DNA of 64,000 nucleotides from CAJBVG01 sp044337515 (GTDB lineage: Bacteria > Bacteroidota > Bacteroidia > Sphingobacteriales > Sphingobacteriaceae). The translations under genes were made by a program, and so were the position numbers. The stretch is from the NCBI GenBank assembly GCA_044337515.1, contig JBIINK010000002.1:15914-79913 (forward strand). Reading direction: 5' to 3'. The first letter of the stretch is position 1, and the number at the start of each line of letters is the position of its first letter. The notes beneath the pieces were generated by a model. It ran no database searches and was not told where the DNA came from. It saw nothing but the letters and a program-made list of their open reading frames with translations. Below, one piece after another: positions 17,460-26,331 of this stretch.

Positions 17460-19079
17460 ATGAAAGTTACTTTAGCGCAGGTAAATGTGCATGTTGGAAA
17501 TTTTGAAGCGAATCTTTCTAAGTTTCGTGAATCAATAAATTCTGCGAAGAATGATAATTCTGAATTAATTATTTTTCCAGAATTAGCCATCTGTGGTTAC
17601 CCGCCTAGAGATTTTTTAGAATACAAGCATTTCGTACAACAATGTATTGATGCAGTTTTGAACCTATCTACAGAATGTGTAGGAATTACAGCAATTGTAG
17701 GTTGTCCAACATTTAATCCGAATGCTGAAGGAAAGTCATTGCACAATTCCGCTTTTGTTTTAGCAGACGGGAAAGTGCAAACAGTAATACATAAAACGCT
17801 TTTGCCGACTTATGATATTTTTGATGAGTACAGATATTTCGAACCGAATCAACAATTTCATTGCGTTCAAATTAATGGCAAAAAAGTTGCTTTAACTATT
17901 TGTGAAGATCTTTGGAATGTTGATGCACATAAATTGTATGTGCATTCTCCAATGGAATTTCTTTCTAAAGAGCAACCTGACTTAATGATTAACATCGCGG
18001 CATCTCCGTTCGATTATTTGCAAGCTCCAAAAAGAAAAGAAGTTTTGAAATGGAATGTGAAGAAATATGGTATTCCATTATTATACGTAAATCATGTAGG
18101 TGCACAAACTGAATTATTATTTGATGGTGGTTCAATGTACATTAATTCTGATGGGGTGATTTGTGAAGAGTTACCCTATTTCGAAGAGCATCTTCAAACA
18201 TTTTCTATTGATGAAGCAAAAGTAATTGAGCAAAACAACACCCAGAAAATTGCTTTAATACATGATGCATTAGTATTGGGTATTAAAGATTATTTCAAAA
18301 AATCTGGCTTTTCCAAAGCTGTATTAGGATTGTCGGGAGGCATTGATTCTGCTATAGTTGCAGCCCTGGCAGCAAAAGCATTGGGACCAAAAAATGTACT
18401 CGCTGTTTTATTACCATCACAGTATTCATCAGATCATTCGATAAGTGATGCTGTAGATTTAGCCAAAAATTTAGGAATTGATTACCAAGAGTTACCTATC
18501 AAATCTATATTTCATTCATTTGAGTCAACGCTAAAAGAATTGTTTTCGCAACACAAAGAAGACTTAACGGAAGAGAATATGCAAGCGCGTATTAGAGGCG
18601 TTTTATTAATGGCAATTTCAAATAAGTTTGGCAACATCTTGTTAAATACGTCTAATAAAAGTGAAGCAGCCGTTGGTTATGGAACCTTGTATGGAGATAT
18701 GTGTGGAGGATTAGCGGTAATAGGAGATGTATATAAAACGCAAGTGTATGAGTTGGCAAATTATATAAACCGTGATTCGGTGGTTATACCAATTAACACC
18801 ATTACAAAAGCACCATCAGCTGAATTAAGACCTGATCAGAAAGATTCTGACTCCTTGCCTGATTATGCAATTCTCGATGAAGTATTGTATCACTACATAG
18901 AATTAGCAAAGAGCAAAGATGAACTTGTTGAATTAGGCTATGACGAAAAACTTGTTGGACGAATTACAGGATTAGTAAACCGTAATGAATACAAGCGTTA
19001 CCAAACACCTCCAATTTTAAGGATTTCCCCGAAAGCATTTGGCATGGGAAGAAGAATGCCAATTGTAGCTAAATACTAA
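17460..19079 (+). CDS. nadE: Glutamine-dependent NAD+ synthetase
   Basis: NadE converts nicotinic acid adenine dinucleotide to NAD+ using glutamine and ATP, the last step of NAD synthesis. The N-terminal nitrilase-type glutaminase domain has the triad Glu41 (FPELAICGYPPRD), Lys112 (HKTLLPTYDIFDEYRYFEP) and Cys148 (LTICEDLWN). The C-terminal synthetase has the PP-loop SGGIDS at 292-297. The ATG at 17460 lies 1 base after the previous stop; a longer in-frame start at 17430 overlaps the barrel gene and adds nothing conserved. Length 539 suits the two-domain form. Confidence 0.97.
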   Translation: MKVTLAQVNVHVGNFEANLSKFRESINSAKNDNSELIIFPELAICGYPPRDFLEYKHFVQQCIDAVLNLSTECVGITAIVGCPTFNPNAEGKSLHNSAFVLADGKVQTVIHKTLLPTYDIFDEYRYFEPNQQFHCVQINGKKVALTICEDLWNVDAHKLYVHSPMEFLSKEQPDLMINIAASPFDYLQAPKRKEVLKWNVKKYGIPLLYVNHVGAQTELLFDGGSMYINSDGVICEELPYFEEHLQTFSIDEAKVIEQNNTQKIALIHDALVLGIKDYFKKSGFSKAVLGLSGGIDSAIVAALAAKALGPKNVLAVLLPSQYSSDHSISDAVDLAKNLGIDYQELPIKSIFHSFESTLKELFSQHKEDLTEENMQARIRGVLLMAISNKFGNILLNTSNKSEAAVGYGTLYGDMCGGLAVIGDVYKTQVYELANYINRDSVVIPINTITKAPSAELRPDQKDSDSLPDYAILDEVLYHYIELAKSKDELVELGYDEKLVGRITGLVNRNEYKRYQTPPILRISPKAFGMGRRMPIVAKY

Positions 19080-19080
19080 T

Positions 19081-20682
19081 TTATACGATTCTGATTTTTT
19101 TCATAAAACTAAATGCGAAAAATAATACTGCGATTAAACTTGCGAAATAGGCAAACCAATCACCGTATTGTACATAGAAAGTCATCTCTTCATTAAGATT
19201 CACATTTCCATTTTTAGCATCTGCTTTCCACCATTCGGTTGCATCGCTAACATCGCCACGTTGATTAATAAAGCATGATGTTCCTGTATTAGCAGAACGT
19301 GCTATGCTTCTACGTGTTTCTATTGCTCGTAAACGTGCATACGCAGCGTGTTGATGATAACCTGCAGTATTTCCCCACCATCCATCATTTGTAATAATTG
19401 CTATCATTTGTGCGCCATTTTTCACGTATCCTGTAACGTATTCTCCGTACACAGATTCGTAACAAATTACTGGAGCTACTCCGATTCCACTTTTAGTGTA
19501 AAGCACTTTGCGTTCTTTTTGAGTACCTAAACTTCCAAAAGTACCACCCATTTGTAAAGCTAATGGTTCTAAGAACTTAAGTAAACCTGGGTAAGGCATT
19601 TGCTCAACACCAGCCACTAGTTTCGACTTATGATAAATCTGAATGCCTGGATTGTTTTCAATAAGTAATGCTGTATTGAAAGCATCGTAACAACATTCAC
19701 CAGTTCTAAACTTACGAGCAGTAACAGTTTCTTCTGAAGTATAAGTTTTATAAGTTGCTGCACCAGTTATGATATTACCGTTTTTATATTTTGATAAAAA
19801 TGTTCTTGCACTTAAAATTAATGGATTTGATTCTAATGATTCCTCCGCAATGTTGTTAGGTAGAGCAGTTTCGGGCCATATAAAAAACTCCGTGTTATTA
19901 TGAGCTAGAGAATCCGACAAACGAATCATGGTATTTACTTGCGACATTTCTGCCATGCCCCCAAATTTATCTTTATAAGGATCGATGTTTGGTTGTACAA
20001 TAACAATATTGCAAGGGTTTGTTTTTTCATCATAAGATGTATAACGAGCGTATGAAATTCCAATAGGAACAATAATAAGTATTACTGGAACAATAAATTG
20101 TTTTGCTTTTTCCCAAGTGATGCCAGATATGTTAGCTGTTTTTAATATGGTTTGAAAAAGGATAACATTGACAGCGAGAACCCAAAAACTTCCTCCGAAA
20201 ACTCCTGTGTATTCGTACCATTGAATCCATGATGGATGTTCTGCAAATGCATTACCTAGCGTTAGCCAAGGCCAAGAAAAATCCCATTGATGATGAAAGA
20301 ATTCCATCCCTATCCACGCTGCAATAAAAAATATTGAAGAGAAAAATAAATTATTTCTTTTCTTAACAAAATGATAAGTTAAGAAGACTGTACTCATCAT
20401 AGTAGAATTTAAAAGAACAGCGATGATCATCCCTGCTGCTGATGCATTCCATATCCAATAGCTACAAGCCAAATTCCAAAAGAAGAATGATATGAATGTA
20501 TATCTGAATAGATAACGTGAGCTTCTGATTTCTTTAGAGGTAGATAGTTCGTGCTCTATTAACAATAATGGCACAAGAGCAAAGAATAACAAAATGCTAA
20601 CACTAGCTGTTGGCCAAGAAATCCAGAAAAGCAATGCGCTTAAAATTCCGTAAGCAATAAATCTTCTATGATTCGTCATCAT
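19081..20682 (-). CDS. lnt: Apolipoprotein N-acyltransferase
   Basis: Lnt adds the third acyl chain to the N-terminal cysteine of lipoproteins in the inner membrane. The N-terminal half contains about seven membrane helices and the C-terminal half is a nitrilase fold with the catalytic Glu in WPETALPNN, a Lys in the EQMPYPG-side loop region and Cys in PVICYESVYGEY. An early start at 20724 is possible, but the pair of ATGs at 20682/20679 gives a normal N-terminus and a short overlap (17 bases) with rsmI upstream. Together with lspA at 45472 the window holds two of the three lipoprotein-maturation enzymes. Confidence 0.93.
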   Translation of the reverse strand: MMTNHRRFIAYGILSALLFWISWPTASVSILLFFALVPLLLIEHELSTSKEIRSSRYLFRYTFISFFFWNLACSYWIWNASAAGMIIAVLLNSTMMSTVFLTYHFVKKRNNLFFSSIFFIAAWIGMEFFHHQWDFSWPWLTLGNAFAEHPSWIQWYEYTGVFGGSFWVLAVNVILFQTILKTANISGITWEKAKQFIVPVILIIVPIGISYARYTSYDEKTNPCNIVIVQPNIDPYKDKFGGMAEMSQVNTMIRLSDSLAHNNTEFFIWPETALPNNIAEESLESNPLILSARTFLSKYKNGNIITGAATYKTYTSEETVTARKFRTGECCYDAFNTALLIENNPGIQIYHKSKLVAGVEQMPYPGLLKFLEPLALQMGGTFGSLGTQKERKVLYTKSGIGVAPVICYESVYGEYVTGYVKNGAQMIAIITNDGWWGNTAGYHQHAAYARLRAIETRRSIARSANTGTSCFINQRGDVSDATEWWKADAKNGNVNLNEEMTFYVQYGDWFAYFASLIAVLFFAFSFMKKIRIV

Positions 20683-21388
20683 CTTGTTCGTATTTATTTT
20701 CTTTTTTATGTACTTTTTTAACACCTGATAAACACACTACAAATTCACCTTTAATGGGATTTTCTGTAAAGTGTAAGAGTAATTCTGTTGCAGAACCTCG
20801 GAGTGTTTCTTCGAATTTTTTACTAATTTCTCTTGATACGCTCATGTAATGTTCGGCACCGAAATGAAGAATTACTTCTTCTAATAATTTCAGAAGGCGA
20901 TGCGGAGATTCGTAAAGTATGATGGTATCTTCAATGTTCGTTAAAAATTCTAGTCGTGTTTTTCTACCTTTTTTCTGTGGTAGAAATCCTTCAAAGTAAA
21001 ACTTATCAGATGGCAATCCAGAGTTTACCAAAGCTGGAACAAATGCTGTTGCGCCTGGCAATGTCTCAAAATCAATGTTCTCTTTTACACATTCACGTAC
21101 CAGTAAAAATCCAGGGTCAGAAATAGCAGGAGTGCCTGCATCGCTAACAAGAGCCATGGTTTTACCTTCTTTTAACAAACGGATCACTTCTTTTAACGCA
21201 TGATGTTCGTTATGTTGATGATGTGAAAGTATACGCTTATCGATGTCGAAATGCCTAAGCAGTTGACCTGCAGTGCGAGTATCTTCAGCTAAAACTAAGT
21301 CTACTTCCTTTAATATCCTTAAGGCTCTAAAGGTAATATCCTCTAGATTTCCAATAGGTGTGGGTACCACGTAAAGTTTGCCGCTCAT
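20666..21388 (-). CDS. rsmI: 16S rRNA (cytidine-1402 2'-O) methyltransferase
   Basis: RsmI methylates the ribose of C1402 in the ribosomal decoding centre using S-adenosylmethionine. The protein begins MSGKLYVVPTPIGNLEDIT and carries LAEDTRTAGQLLRHF, ALVSDAGTPAISDPG and LPGATAFVPALVNSGLPSDKF, all diagnostic tetrapyrrole-methylase-fold motifs. The start at 21388 fits the family; a longer frame begins at 21436 but its extra 16 residues are not family-like. The acidic tail EQDDDES is coded in the region overlapping lnt. Confidence 0.95.
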   Translation of the reverse strand: MSGKLYVVPTPIGNLEDITFRALRILKEVDLVLAEDTRTAGQLLRHFDIDKRILSHHQHNEHHALKEVIRLLKEGKTMALVSDAGTPAISDPGFLLVRECVKENIDFETLPGATAFVPALVNSGLPSDKFYFEGFLPQKKGRKTRLEFLTNIEDTIILYESPHRLLKLLEEVILHFGAEHYMSVSREISKKFEETLRGSATELLLHFTENPIKGEFVVCLSGVKKVHKKENKYEQDDDES

Positions 21389-21484
21389 AGTAGCGAAAAT
21401 ATGGTAAATATTAAGGCTAGACAAATCTATGTTCAATATAATGAATCAATTTTGAGGATTACAGCAAATGAACACACAATTTAT

Positions 21485-21492
21485 TATCTTTG
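21485..21492 (+). promoter_or_regulatory. -7 promoter element of serS
   Basis: TATCTTTG matches TAnnTTTG perfectly and lies 15 bases before the serS ATG, predicting a very short leader. No convincing -33 element is seen at the right spacing. Confidence 0.6.
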
Positions 21493-21507
21493 TGTAAACT
21501 TAAATTT

Positions 21508-22779
21508 ATGTTATTAGTACCGTATATCAGAGAGAATCGCGAGCATGTGATTGAGCGTTTGCAACGTAAAAACTTTAAAAATGTAGAGTTGGTAGATATC
21601 ATTATCAGCCTAGATGAGAAGCGTAGAAGTTTGCAAAATCAATCCGATACGGTAGCTTCAGAAGCAAATTTGCTAGCAAAGCAGGTAGGCGATTTGATGC
21701 GTGCAGGCAACAAAGAAGAAGCCGAACGTGTAAAAATAAAATCAGCAGAATACAAAGATCAAATCAAAAACTTCACTGAGCAAGTCGCTCTAGCTGAAGA
21801 AGAATTATATCAAGCATTAGTTCAATTACCGAATTTACCACATACTTCAGTTCCTGTAGGTTTTACACCTGAAGAAAACGAAGTAGTGCATGAATGGGGA
21901 GTAATTCCTACACTTTATGAAGGTGCTAAACCGCATTGGGAGTTAACCACTCAATATGATATTATTGATTTTGAGTTGGGCGTAAAAATTACGGGTGCAG
22001 GTTTCCCAGTATATAAAGGGAAAGGCGCTCGTTTGCAAAGAGCATTAATAAACTTCTTTTTAGACGAAGCAATAAAAGCGGGATATACAGAGATTATGCC
22101 ACCTCTTGTAGTAAATGCAGCTTCGGGTTTCGGCACTGGTCAATTACCAGATAAAGAAGGGCAGATGTACCACATGGAAGTAGATGATCTATACATGATC
22201 CCTACGGCTGAAGTTCCTGTTACCAATTTATATCGCGATGTTATTTTAAAGGAAGAAGAACTTCCGATTATGAATGTTGCCTACACACCTTGTTTCAGAA
22301 GAGAAGCGGGTTCGTATGGTGCACACGTACGCGGATTAAATCGCTTACATCAATTTGATAAAATTGAAATTGTTCAGATCGCACATCCAGAAAAATCATA
22401 TGAGATATTGGAAACCATGGTTGCTCACGTGAAATCACTTTTAGAAAAATTAGAAATTCCATACCGCATTTTACGTTTATGTGGAGGTGATATGGGCTTC
22501 ACTTCGGCATTGACTTATGATTTCGAAACGTATTCAACAGCACAAGGTCGTTGGTTAGAAGTGAGTTCAACTTCATGTTTCGAATCTTTTCAAGCGAATA
22601 GAATGAAATGTAGATTTAAAGGGAAAGACGGAAAAAACCAATTGGTTCATACCTTAAATGGTAGCGCTTTGGCATTACCTAGAATTGTAGCAACTCTTTT
22701 AGAAAACAATCAAACACCAGAAGGAATTATGATTCCGAAAGTATTGGTGCCTTATACGGGATTTGATAGAATTGGGTAA
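21508..22779 (+). CDS. serS: Seryl-tRNA synthetase
   Basis: SerS charges tRNA-Ser. Residues of about 30-105 form the long antiparallel coiled-coil arm that clamps the tRNA. The class II core follows with motif 2 in ACFRREAGS form (TPCFRREAGSYGAHVRGLNR) and motif 3 near the end (NGSALALPRIVATLLENNQT). The start at 21508 gives MLLVPYIRENREHVIERL; a TTG at 21490 lies inside the promoter element and is rejected. Length 423 is normal. Confidence 0.97.
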   Translation: MLLVPYIRENREHVIERLQRKNFKNVELVDIIISLDEKRRSLQNQSDTVASEANLLAKQVGDLMRAGNKEEAERVKIKSAEYKDQIKNFTEQVALAEEELYQALVQLPNLPHTSVPVGFTPEENEVVHEWGVIPTLYEGAKPHWELTTQYDIIDFELGVKITGAGFPVYKGKGARLQRALINFFLDEAIKAGYTEIMPPLVVNAASGFGTGQLPDKEGQMYHMEVDDLYMIPTAEVPVTNLYRDVILKEEELPIMNVAYTPCFRREAGSYGAHVRGLNRLHQFDKIEIVQIAHPEKSYEILETMVAHVKSLLEKLEIPYRILRLCGGDMGFTSALTYDFETYSTAQGRWLEVSSTSCFESFQANRMKCRFKGKDGKNQLVHTLNGSALALPRIVATLLENNQTPEGIMIPKVLVPYTGFDRIG

Positions 22780-22855
22780 TGAGTATTGAGTAATGAGTAT
22801 TGAGTATTGAGTAATTTAATAATTTCCCACTACTCAATACCCACTACTCACTACC
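22773..22855. repeat. Degenerate inverted repeat between convergent serS and OstA-like genes
   Basis: The left arm is a run of TGAGTATTGAGTA-type units (22773-22813) and the right arm (22826-22855) is made of complementary CCACTACTCAATA units. The transcript can fold into a long imperfect hairpin in both directions, a likely bidirectional terminator built from short tandem units. Confidence 0.65.
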
Positions 22856-24362
22856 TATTTATAACAGCTTGCTTACTCACTGGCCTTAACCTTATTCGCC
22901 AAGTAAATCCTTTCAGTTTTAAGTCTTCTTCTTTTACTTCATCAAGTGGAGAGAAAACGGCATCTGGTTTTACCAGGAAATTCACTTTCTGAACTTTATT
23001 ATCTCTAAAGCGGATTATCATATTGCTACAATCGGCTTTGTTTACACCTAAATATTCACCTGGCTTTTCTTCTTCTTTTGCGTAGTAAATACTTTGCCCA
23101 TTTCCCTCTACATTTAATATATTCAGTTTGTTTTCTTTGAAAAAGCCAAACATATTTTTACCACGAATCTGATCGAATTTCATTGTATCTAATGAGTCAA
23201 TCATAACTAGAAAAGCATTGTCAAATAAATTCATTTTATTGAGATCACCGTTCTTTATTTCCATTGTAATAAAGTCAGCAGTCATCTGTGCATTTTGTGA
23301 CCAAATTGTAGGATTTTTAAAGCATCGCATGGTCGAATCTATGTAGGTATAAACCATCGAATCGCATCTCAATTGCAAGTCGGTTTTAAATGCTCTTACA
23401 TCATGATAGGCAATGAGCGTTCGAAATAACATTTGTTTATCCATGAAACTACGAAGTGTATCTGCCGACAAAAATAAAGAGTCATTATCGACTAAAACTA
23501 TTACATAAGCCTTGTCGGTCACTACAGAAGATTCTGTATTTTTATTGTAGTTCGCTTTATTGCCTTTTAAAATAATGTTCTGTGCAGTATCAACAAATGT
23601 TACATTCTTAGTTGCTCTACCTAAGCCTTTATTTCTATCAAAAAACAATAAATTTCCTGATAAGGTTTGTGAACCAGTTTTGTAATAAGGGTTCTTTGTG
23701 AATTGTGCGATATCAGTTACTGTGTTATATGTTCCTGCTTCAGCATATAGAAAATCATCTTTAGAAGTAATCGTTGTTGGTCCGAGGAACGTTGCAACTT
23801 TTGTTTTTGAATTATATTTTAAGGTATCGGATTTCAATAAATATTTCGGGTTTGTAAGAACTACTTCTTTTTTAAAATAAGCATCAGCAGTATTGGCAAA
23901 ATAATAACCCAACTTGCTGGTGAGTACATTTTCTGCACTAGTGATTTTTCCACCTTGCGTATAGGTTGCAATTCTGTTTTTGGTATCATAATCGAGAATA
24001 CTCGTAGTAAGAACCATGTCGTTATGAATTACTCGAACATTTTTATTGAATCGTGCAATTTTTGTGTTTCCATCATAATTTAGGAAATCACCAAAAAGCT
24101 GTAAGGAATCGCCTTGAACTATACGCACTTTCCCATAAGCGTCGACCGCATTGCGAACATCATATAATAAGGCGGAGTCGCAATAGAAATAAACATTATC
24201 CTGTTTAAACTGGCAATTGCCTTTCAATTTCTTTATTTGTTCATTTTCCAATTTTACGAACTCGAAAACATCCGCATTGATTACTTCTACCTTGCTTACT
24301 TTTTGAGAAAAGCTAACAAAAGGGATGAATAAACAAATAATGAGGTACTTTAAAAATTTCAT
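22851..24362 (-). CDS. OstA/LptA-like LPS transport protein
   Basis: The protein starts with a signal peptide (MKFLKYLIICLFIPFVSFSQ) and then repeats the OstA-type short beta-strand pattern (LKGNCQFKQDNVYFYCDSALLY, FNKNVRVIHNDMVLTTSILDY, KGNKANYN). This is the periplasmic bridge fold that carries lipopolysaccharide from the inner to the outer membrane. At 503 residues it is more than twice the length of E. coli LptA, as in the OstA-like proteins of Bacteroidota, whose extra repeats could span more of the periplasm. The start at 24362 opens directly on the signal peptide; an alternative at 24371 adds three residues. A divergent promoter pair separates it from tilS. Confidence 0.85.
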   Translation of the reverse strand: MKFLKYLIICLFIPFVSFSQKVSKVEVINADVFEFVKLENEQIKKLKGNCQFKQDNVYFYCDSALLYDVRNAVDAYGKVRIVQGDSLQLFGDFLNYDGNTKIARFNKNVRVIHNDMVLTTSILDYDTKNRIATYTQGGKITSAENVLTSKLGYYFANTADAYFKKEVVLTNPKYLLKSDTLKYNSKTKVATFLGPTTITSKDDFLYAEAGTYNTVTDIAQFTKNPYYKTGSQTLSGNLLFFDRNKGLGRATKNVTFVDTAQNIILKGNKANYNKNTESSVVTDKAYVIVLVDNDSLFLSADTLRSFMDKQMLFRTLIAYHDVRAFKTDLQLRCDSMVYTYIDSTMRCFKNPTIWSQNAQMTADFITMEIKNGDLNKMNLFDNAFLVMIDSLDTMKFDQIRGKNMFGFFKENKLNILNVEGNGQSIYYAKEEEKPGEYLGVNKADCSNMIIRFRDNKVQKVNFLVKPDAVFSPLDEVKEEDLKLKGFTWRIRLRPVSKQAVINR

Positions 24363-24368
24363 GCAGGG

Positions 24369-24376
24369 CAAAAATA
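24369..24376 (-). promoter_or_regulatory. -7 promoter element of the OstA-like gene
   Basis: On the minus strand this reads TATTTTTG, a perfect TAnnTTTG match ending 6 bases before the ATG at 24362, so the message would have almost no leader. Confidence 0.5.
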
Positions 24377-24388
24377 CAACGATTTTAA

Positions 24389-24396
24389 TACTTTTG
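24389..24396 (+). promoter_or_regulatory. -7 promoter element of tilS
   Basis: TACTTTTG matches TAnnTTTG and ends 6 bases before the tilS ATG at 24403. Transcription would start at or within a few bases of the start codon. It lies back to back with the OstA-like gene's element 12 bases away. Confidence 0.5.
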
Positions 24397-24402
24397 TACT
24401 AA

Positions 24403-25722
24403 ATGTTATCAAAACTCAAAGACTATATTCATCAGCATAAGCTATTAAACGAGCATGATCGCCTATTATTGGGTGTGAGTGGTGGTGTTGATTCTATGGT
24501 TTTGCTTCATCTATTTCAACAACTACCTTATACATTTACCGTTGCACACGTTAATTTTGGACTTAGAGGTGTTGAGTCTGATGAAGATGAAGCATTTGTT
24601 GTTGAATATTGCCGAAAGCACAACATTAAAGTATTTACTAATACTGTAGATGCCCTAGCTTATGTAAACTCGAGCAAAGTTTCTATTCAGATGGCAGCCC
24701 GATCATTGAGATATGATTGGTTTGAGAAGCTTAAAATAGAACATCAATTTAAGCACTTACTAACTGCCCATCATTCCGATGATTCAGTAGAAACGATATT
24801 TATCAATATTCTAAGAGGAACTGGGATAAGTGGTTTGAAAGGGATTACAAGTAATGAAAATGCTATTCGCCCATTATTGCCATTTACTAGAGCAGAGATA
24901 ATTGAATATGCAAACTCAGTAAACTTAGCTTGGAGAGAGGATTCTTCTAATGCTAAAGAAGATTATCTGAGGAATAAACTAAGGCATTCAATTTTGCCAA
25001 TGTTTGATAGTATTAATGATACATGGCGTCAAAAATTAGTTCAGTTGAGTGATGATATTTCGGTATCGGAAAATATATTGACTGATTATTATATTCAGCA
25101 TTTGCCAAAGTTTTATTCGGACGCGAGAATTCAATTAGCAAAGTTAAATGACTTAGATTTTTCAGAATGGATGCTTCGGAGATTATTGATTAGCCTTGGT
25201 TTTACACATCAAACCATTTCTGATATAATATTAAATCTCGATATTCAGAAAGGGAAAATATACGAAAGTTCAACATTTATATTACAAAAAGAAGAGGGTG
25301 CATTTCGTGTAATTGCTAAAAATGAAAATCAAACAGATAAGTTTTCAGCTATGATTATTGAAGAACAAAATCAAGTTGAATATTCGAATTCGATATTTGA
25401 AATGGATAATATTTTGGTAAGTGAGTTTGGTGGAGAATATAGAGAGAAAGAATCTTTCTTGGATTACAACAAATTAGATTTTCCGCTGTTAATTAGAAAA
25501 TGGCAAGCAGGAGATTGGTTTGTTCCTTTTGGGATGAAAGGGAGGAAAAAGTTAAGCGACTATTTTGTCGATGAAAAATTTACAATTCAGGAAAAAGAAA
25601 ATACCTTTGTTATAGTATCGGGTGAAGATATTGTATGTATCTTAGGGCATCGGATCGACGATAGGTATAGCGTTAAGGGAAACACTACCATAATATATCA
25701 CATTAAACAGAAACATGGCTAA
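24403..25722 (+). CDS. tilS: tRNA(Ile)-lysidine synthase
   Basis: TilS attaches lysine to C34 of tRNA-Ile(CAU), changing it to read AUA. The PP-loop ATPase motif SGGVDS lies at residues 26-31, followed by VAHVNFGLRG, the LTAHHSDDSVETIFINILRGTG motif and REDSSNAKEDYLRNKLRH, all family hallmarks. The C-terminal domain is reached at about residue 360 (IRKWQAGDWFVPFGMKGRKKLSDYF). Length 439 is normal. The stop overlaps the next gene's ATG by 8 bases (ATGGCTAA). Confidence 0.96.
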   Translation: MLSKLKDYIHQHKLLNEHDRLLLGVSGGVDSMVLLHLFQQLPYTFTVAHVNFGLRGVESDEDEAFVVEYCRKHNIKVFTNTVDALAYVNSSKVSIQMAARSLRYDWFEKLKIEHQFKHLLTAHHSDDSVETIFINILRGTGISGLKGITSNENAIRPLLPFTRAEIIEYANSVNLAWREDSSNAKEDYLRNKLRHSILPMFDSINDTWRQKLVQLSDDISVSENILTDYYIQHLPKFYSDARIQLAKLNDLDFSEWMLRRLLISLGFTHQTISDIILNLDIQKGKIYESSTFILQKEEGAFRVIAKNENQTDKFSAMIIEEQNQVEYSNSIFEMDNILVSEFGGEYREKESFLDYNKLDFPLLIRKWQAGDWFVPFGMKGRKKLSDYFVDEKFTIQEKENTFVIVSGEDIVCILGHRIDDRYSVKGNTTIIYHIKQKHG

Positions 25723-26203
25723 GCATGTATTATATCAAGAACGTCAGACTTTAGGAAACATAAAGTTCTGGACTACCCGTCGCTTTGTTTTAGGTTTGTT
25801 CTGTTTCGTAGCTTATTATATTTCTGAAGAGAGAAATAGGGCCGAAGAAGCTGATTTGTTCTTAGTGGTAGGTTCTGGTATTTTACTTATTTCTATCATT
25901 TTCGTGTTTCTTACACACTTCCGTACCGTTATTGAGAATGGTAGTTTGATTCTCACTGGGATTTATAGCACTAAAAAAGTTAAAATTGATTTGAGTAATA
26001 TCGTGAGCTCTGAGATTATACGCTATAGCCCATTTATTATAAACAATCCAGTTTACAATTTGCATAAAAAGGGAACCATACGCTTTTATGCTTATGGGAA
26101 GTATGCAGTAAAAATTACTGATAAAGATGGCTTGTCTTATTTAATTGGATCGCAAGACCCAATTGAATTAGATGCTGTGGTTAAAACAGTCATTACTAAA
26201 TAG
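25715..26203 (+). CDS. Small membrane protein with PH-like tail
   Basis: I do not recognise a named family with confidence. The 162 residues contain two membrane helices (about 26-42 and 51-70) followed by a soluble beta-rich domain of about 90 residues (ILTGIYSTKKVKIDLSNIVS and IRFYAYGKYAVKITDKDG), which resembles the bacterial PH-like domains found after paired helices. It overlaps tilS by 8 bases, so it is translated from the same message. No catalytic residues are evident. Confidence 0.7.
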   Translation: MAKHVLYQERQTLGNIKFWTTRRFVLGLFCFVAYYISEERNRAEEADLFLVVGSGILLISIIFVFLTHFRTVIENGSLILTGIYSTKKVKIDLSNIVSSEIIRYSPFIINNPVYNLHKKGTIRFYAYGKYAVKITDKDGLSYLIGSQDPIELDAVVKTVITK

Positions 26204-26331
26204 TATTGGGTATTGGGTAATGAGTATCGGGTATCGAGATTAACTATTACTTTCCTCACTCATCATCAATCTCGTCAATCCCTGTCCAACAGACATTAAT
26301 TCCTAATTCCTAATTCCTAATTCTTAATTCT
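26204..26331. repeat. Spacer with degenerate repeats and five tandem heptamers
   Basis: The left part repeats TATTGGGTA/GAGTATCGGGTA units. From 26297 to 26331 TAATTCC is repeated three times followed by two TAATTCT units. The last two units run into the stop and last codons of the dioxygenase gene on the minus strand. Probably a bidirectional 3' region plus a slippage-prone tandem array. Confidence 0.65.

Noticed and set aside
22773..22855. Small CRISPR array
   Set aside because: The short TGAGTATTGAGTA units have no unique spacers and form an inverted structure between convergent genes, fitting a terminator.
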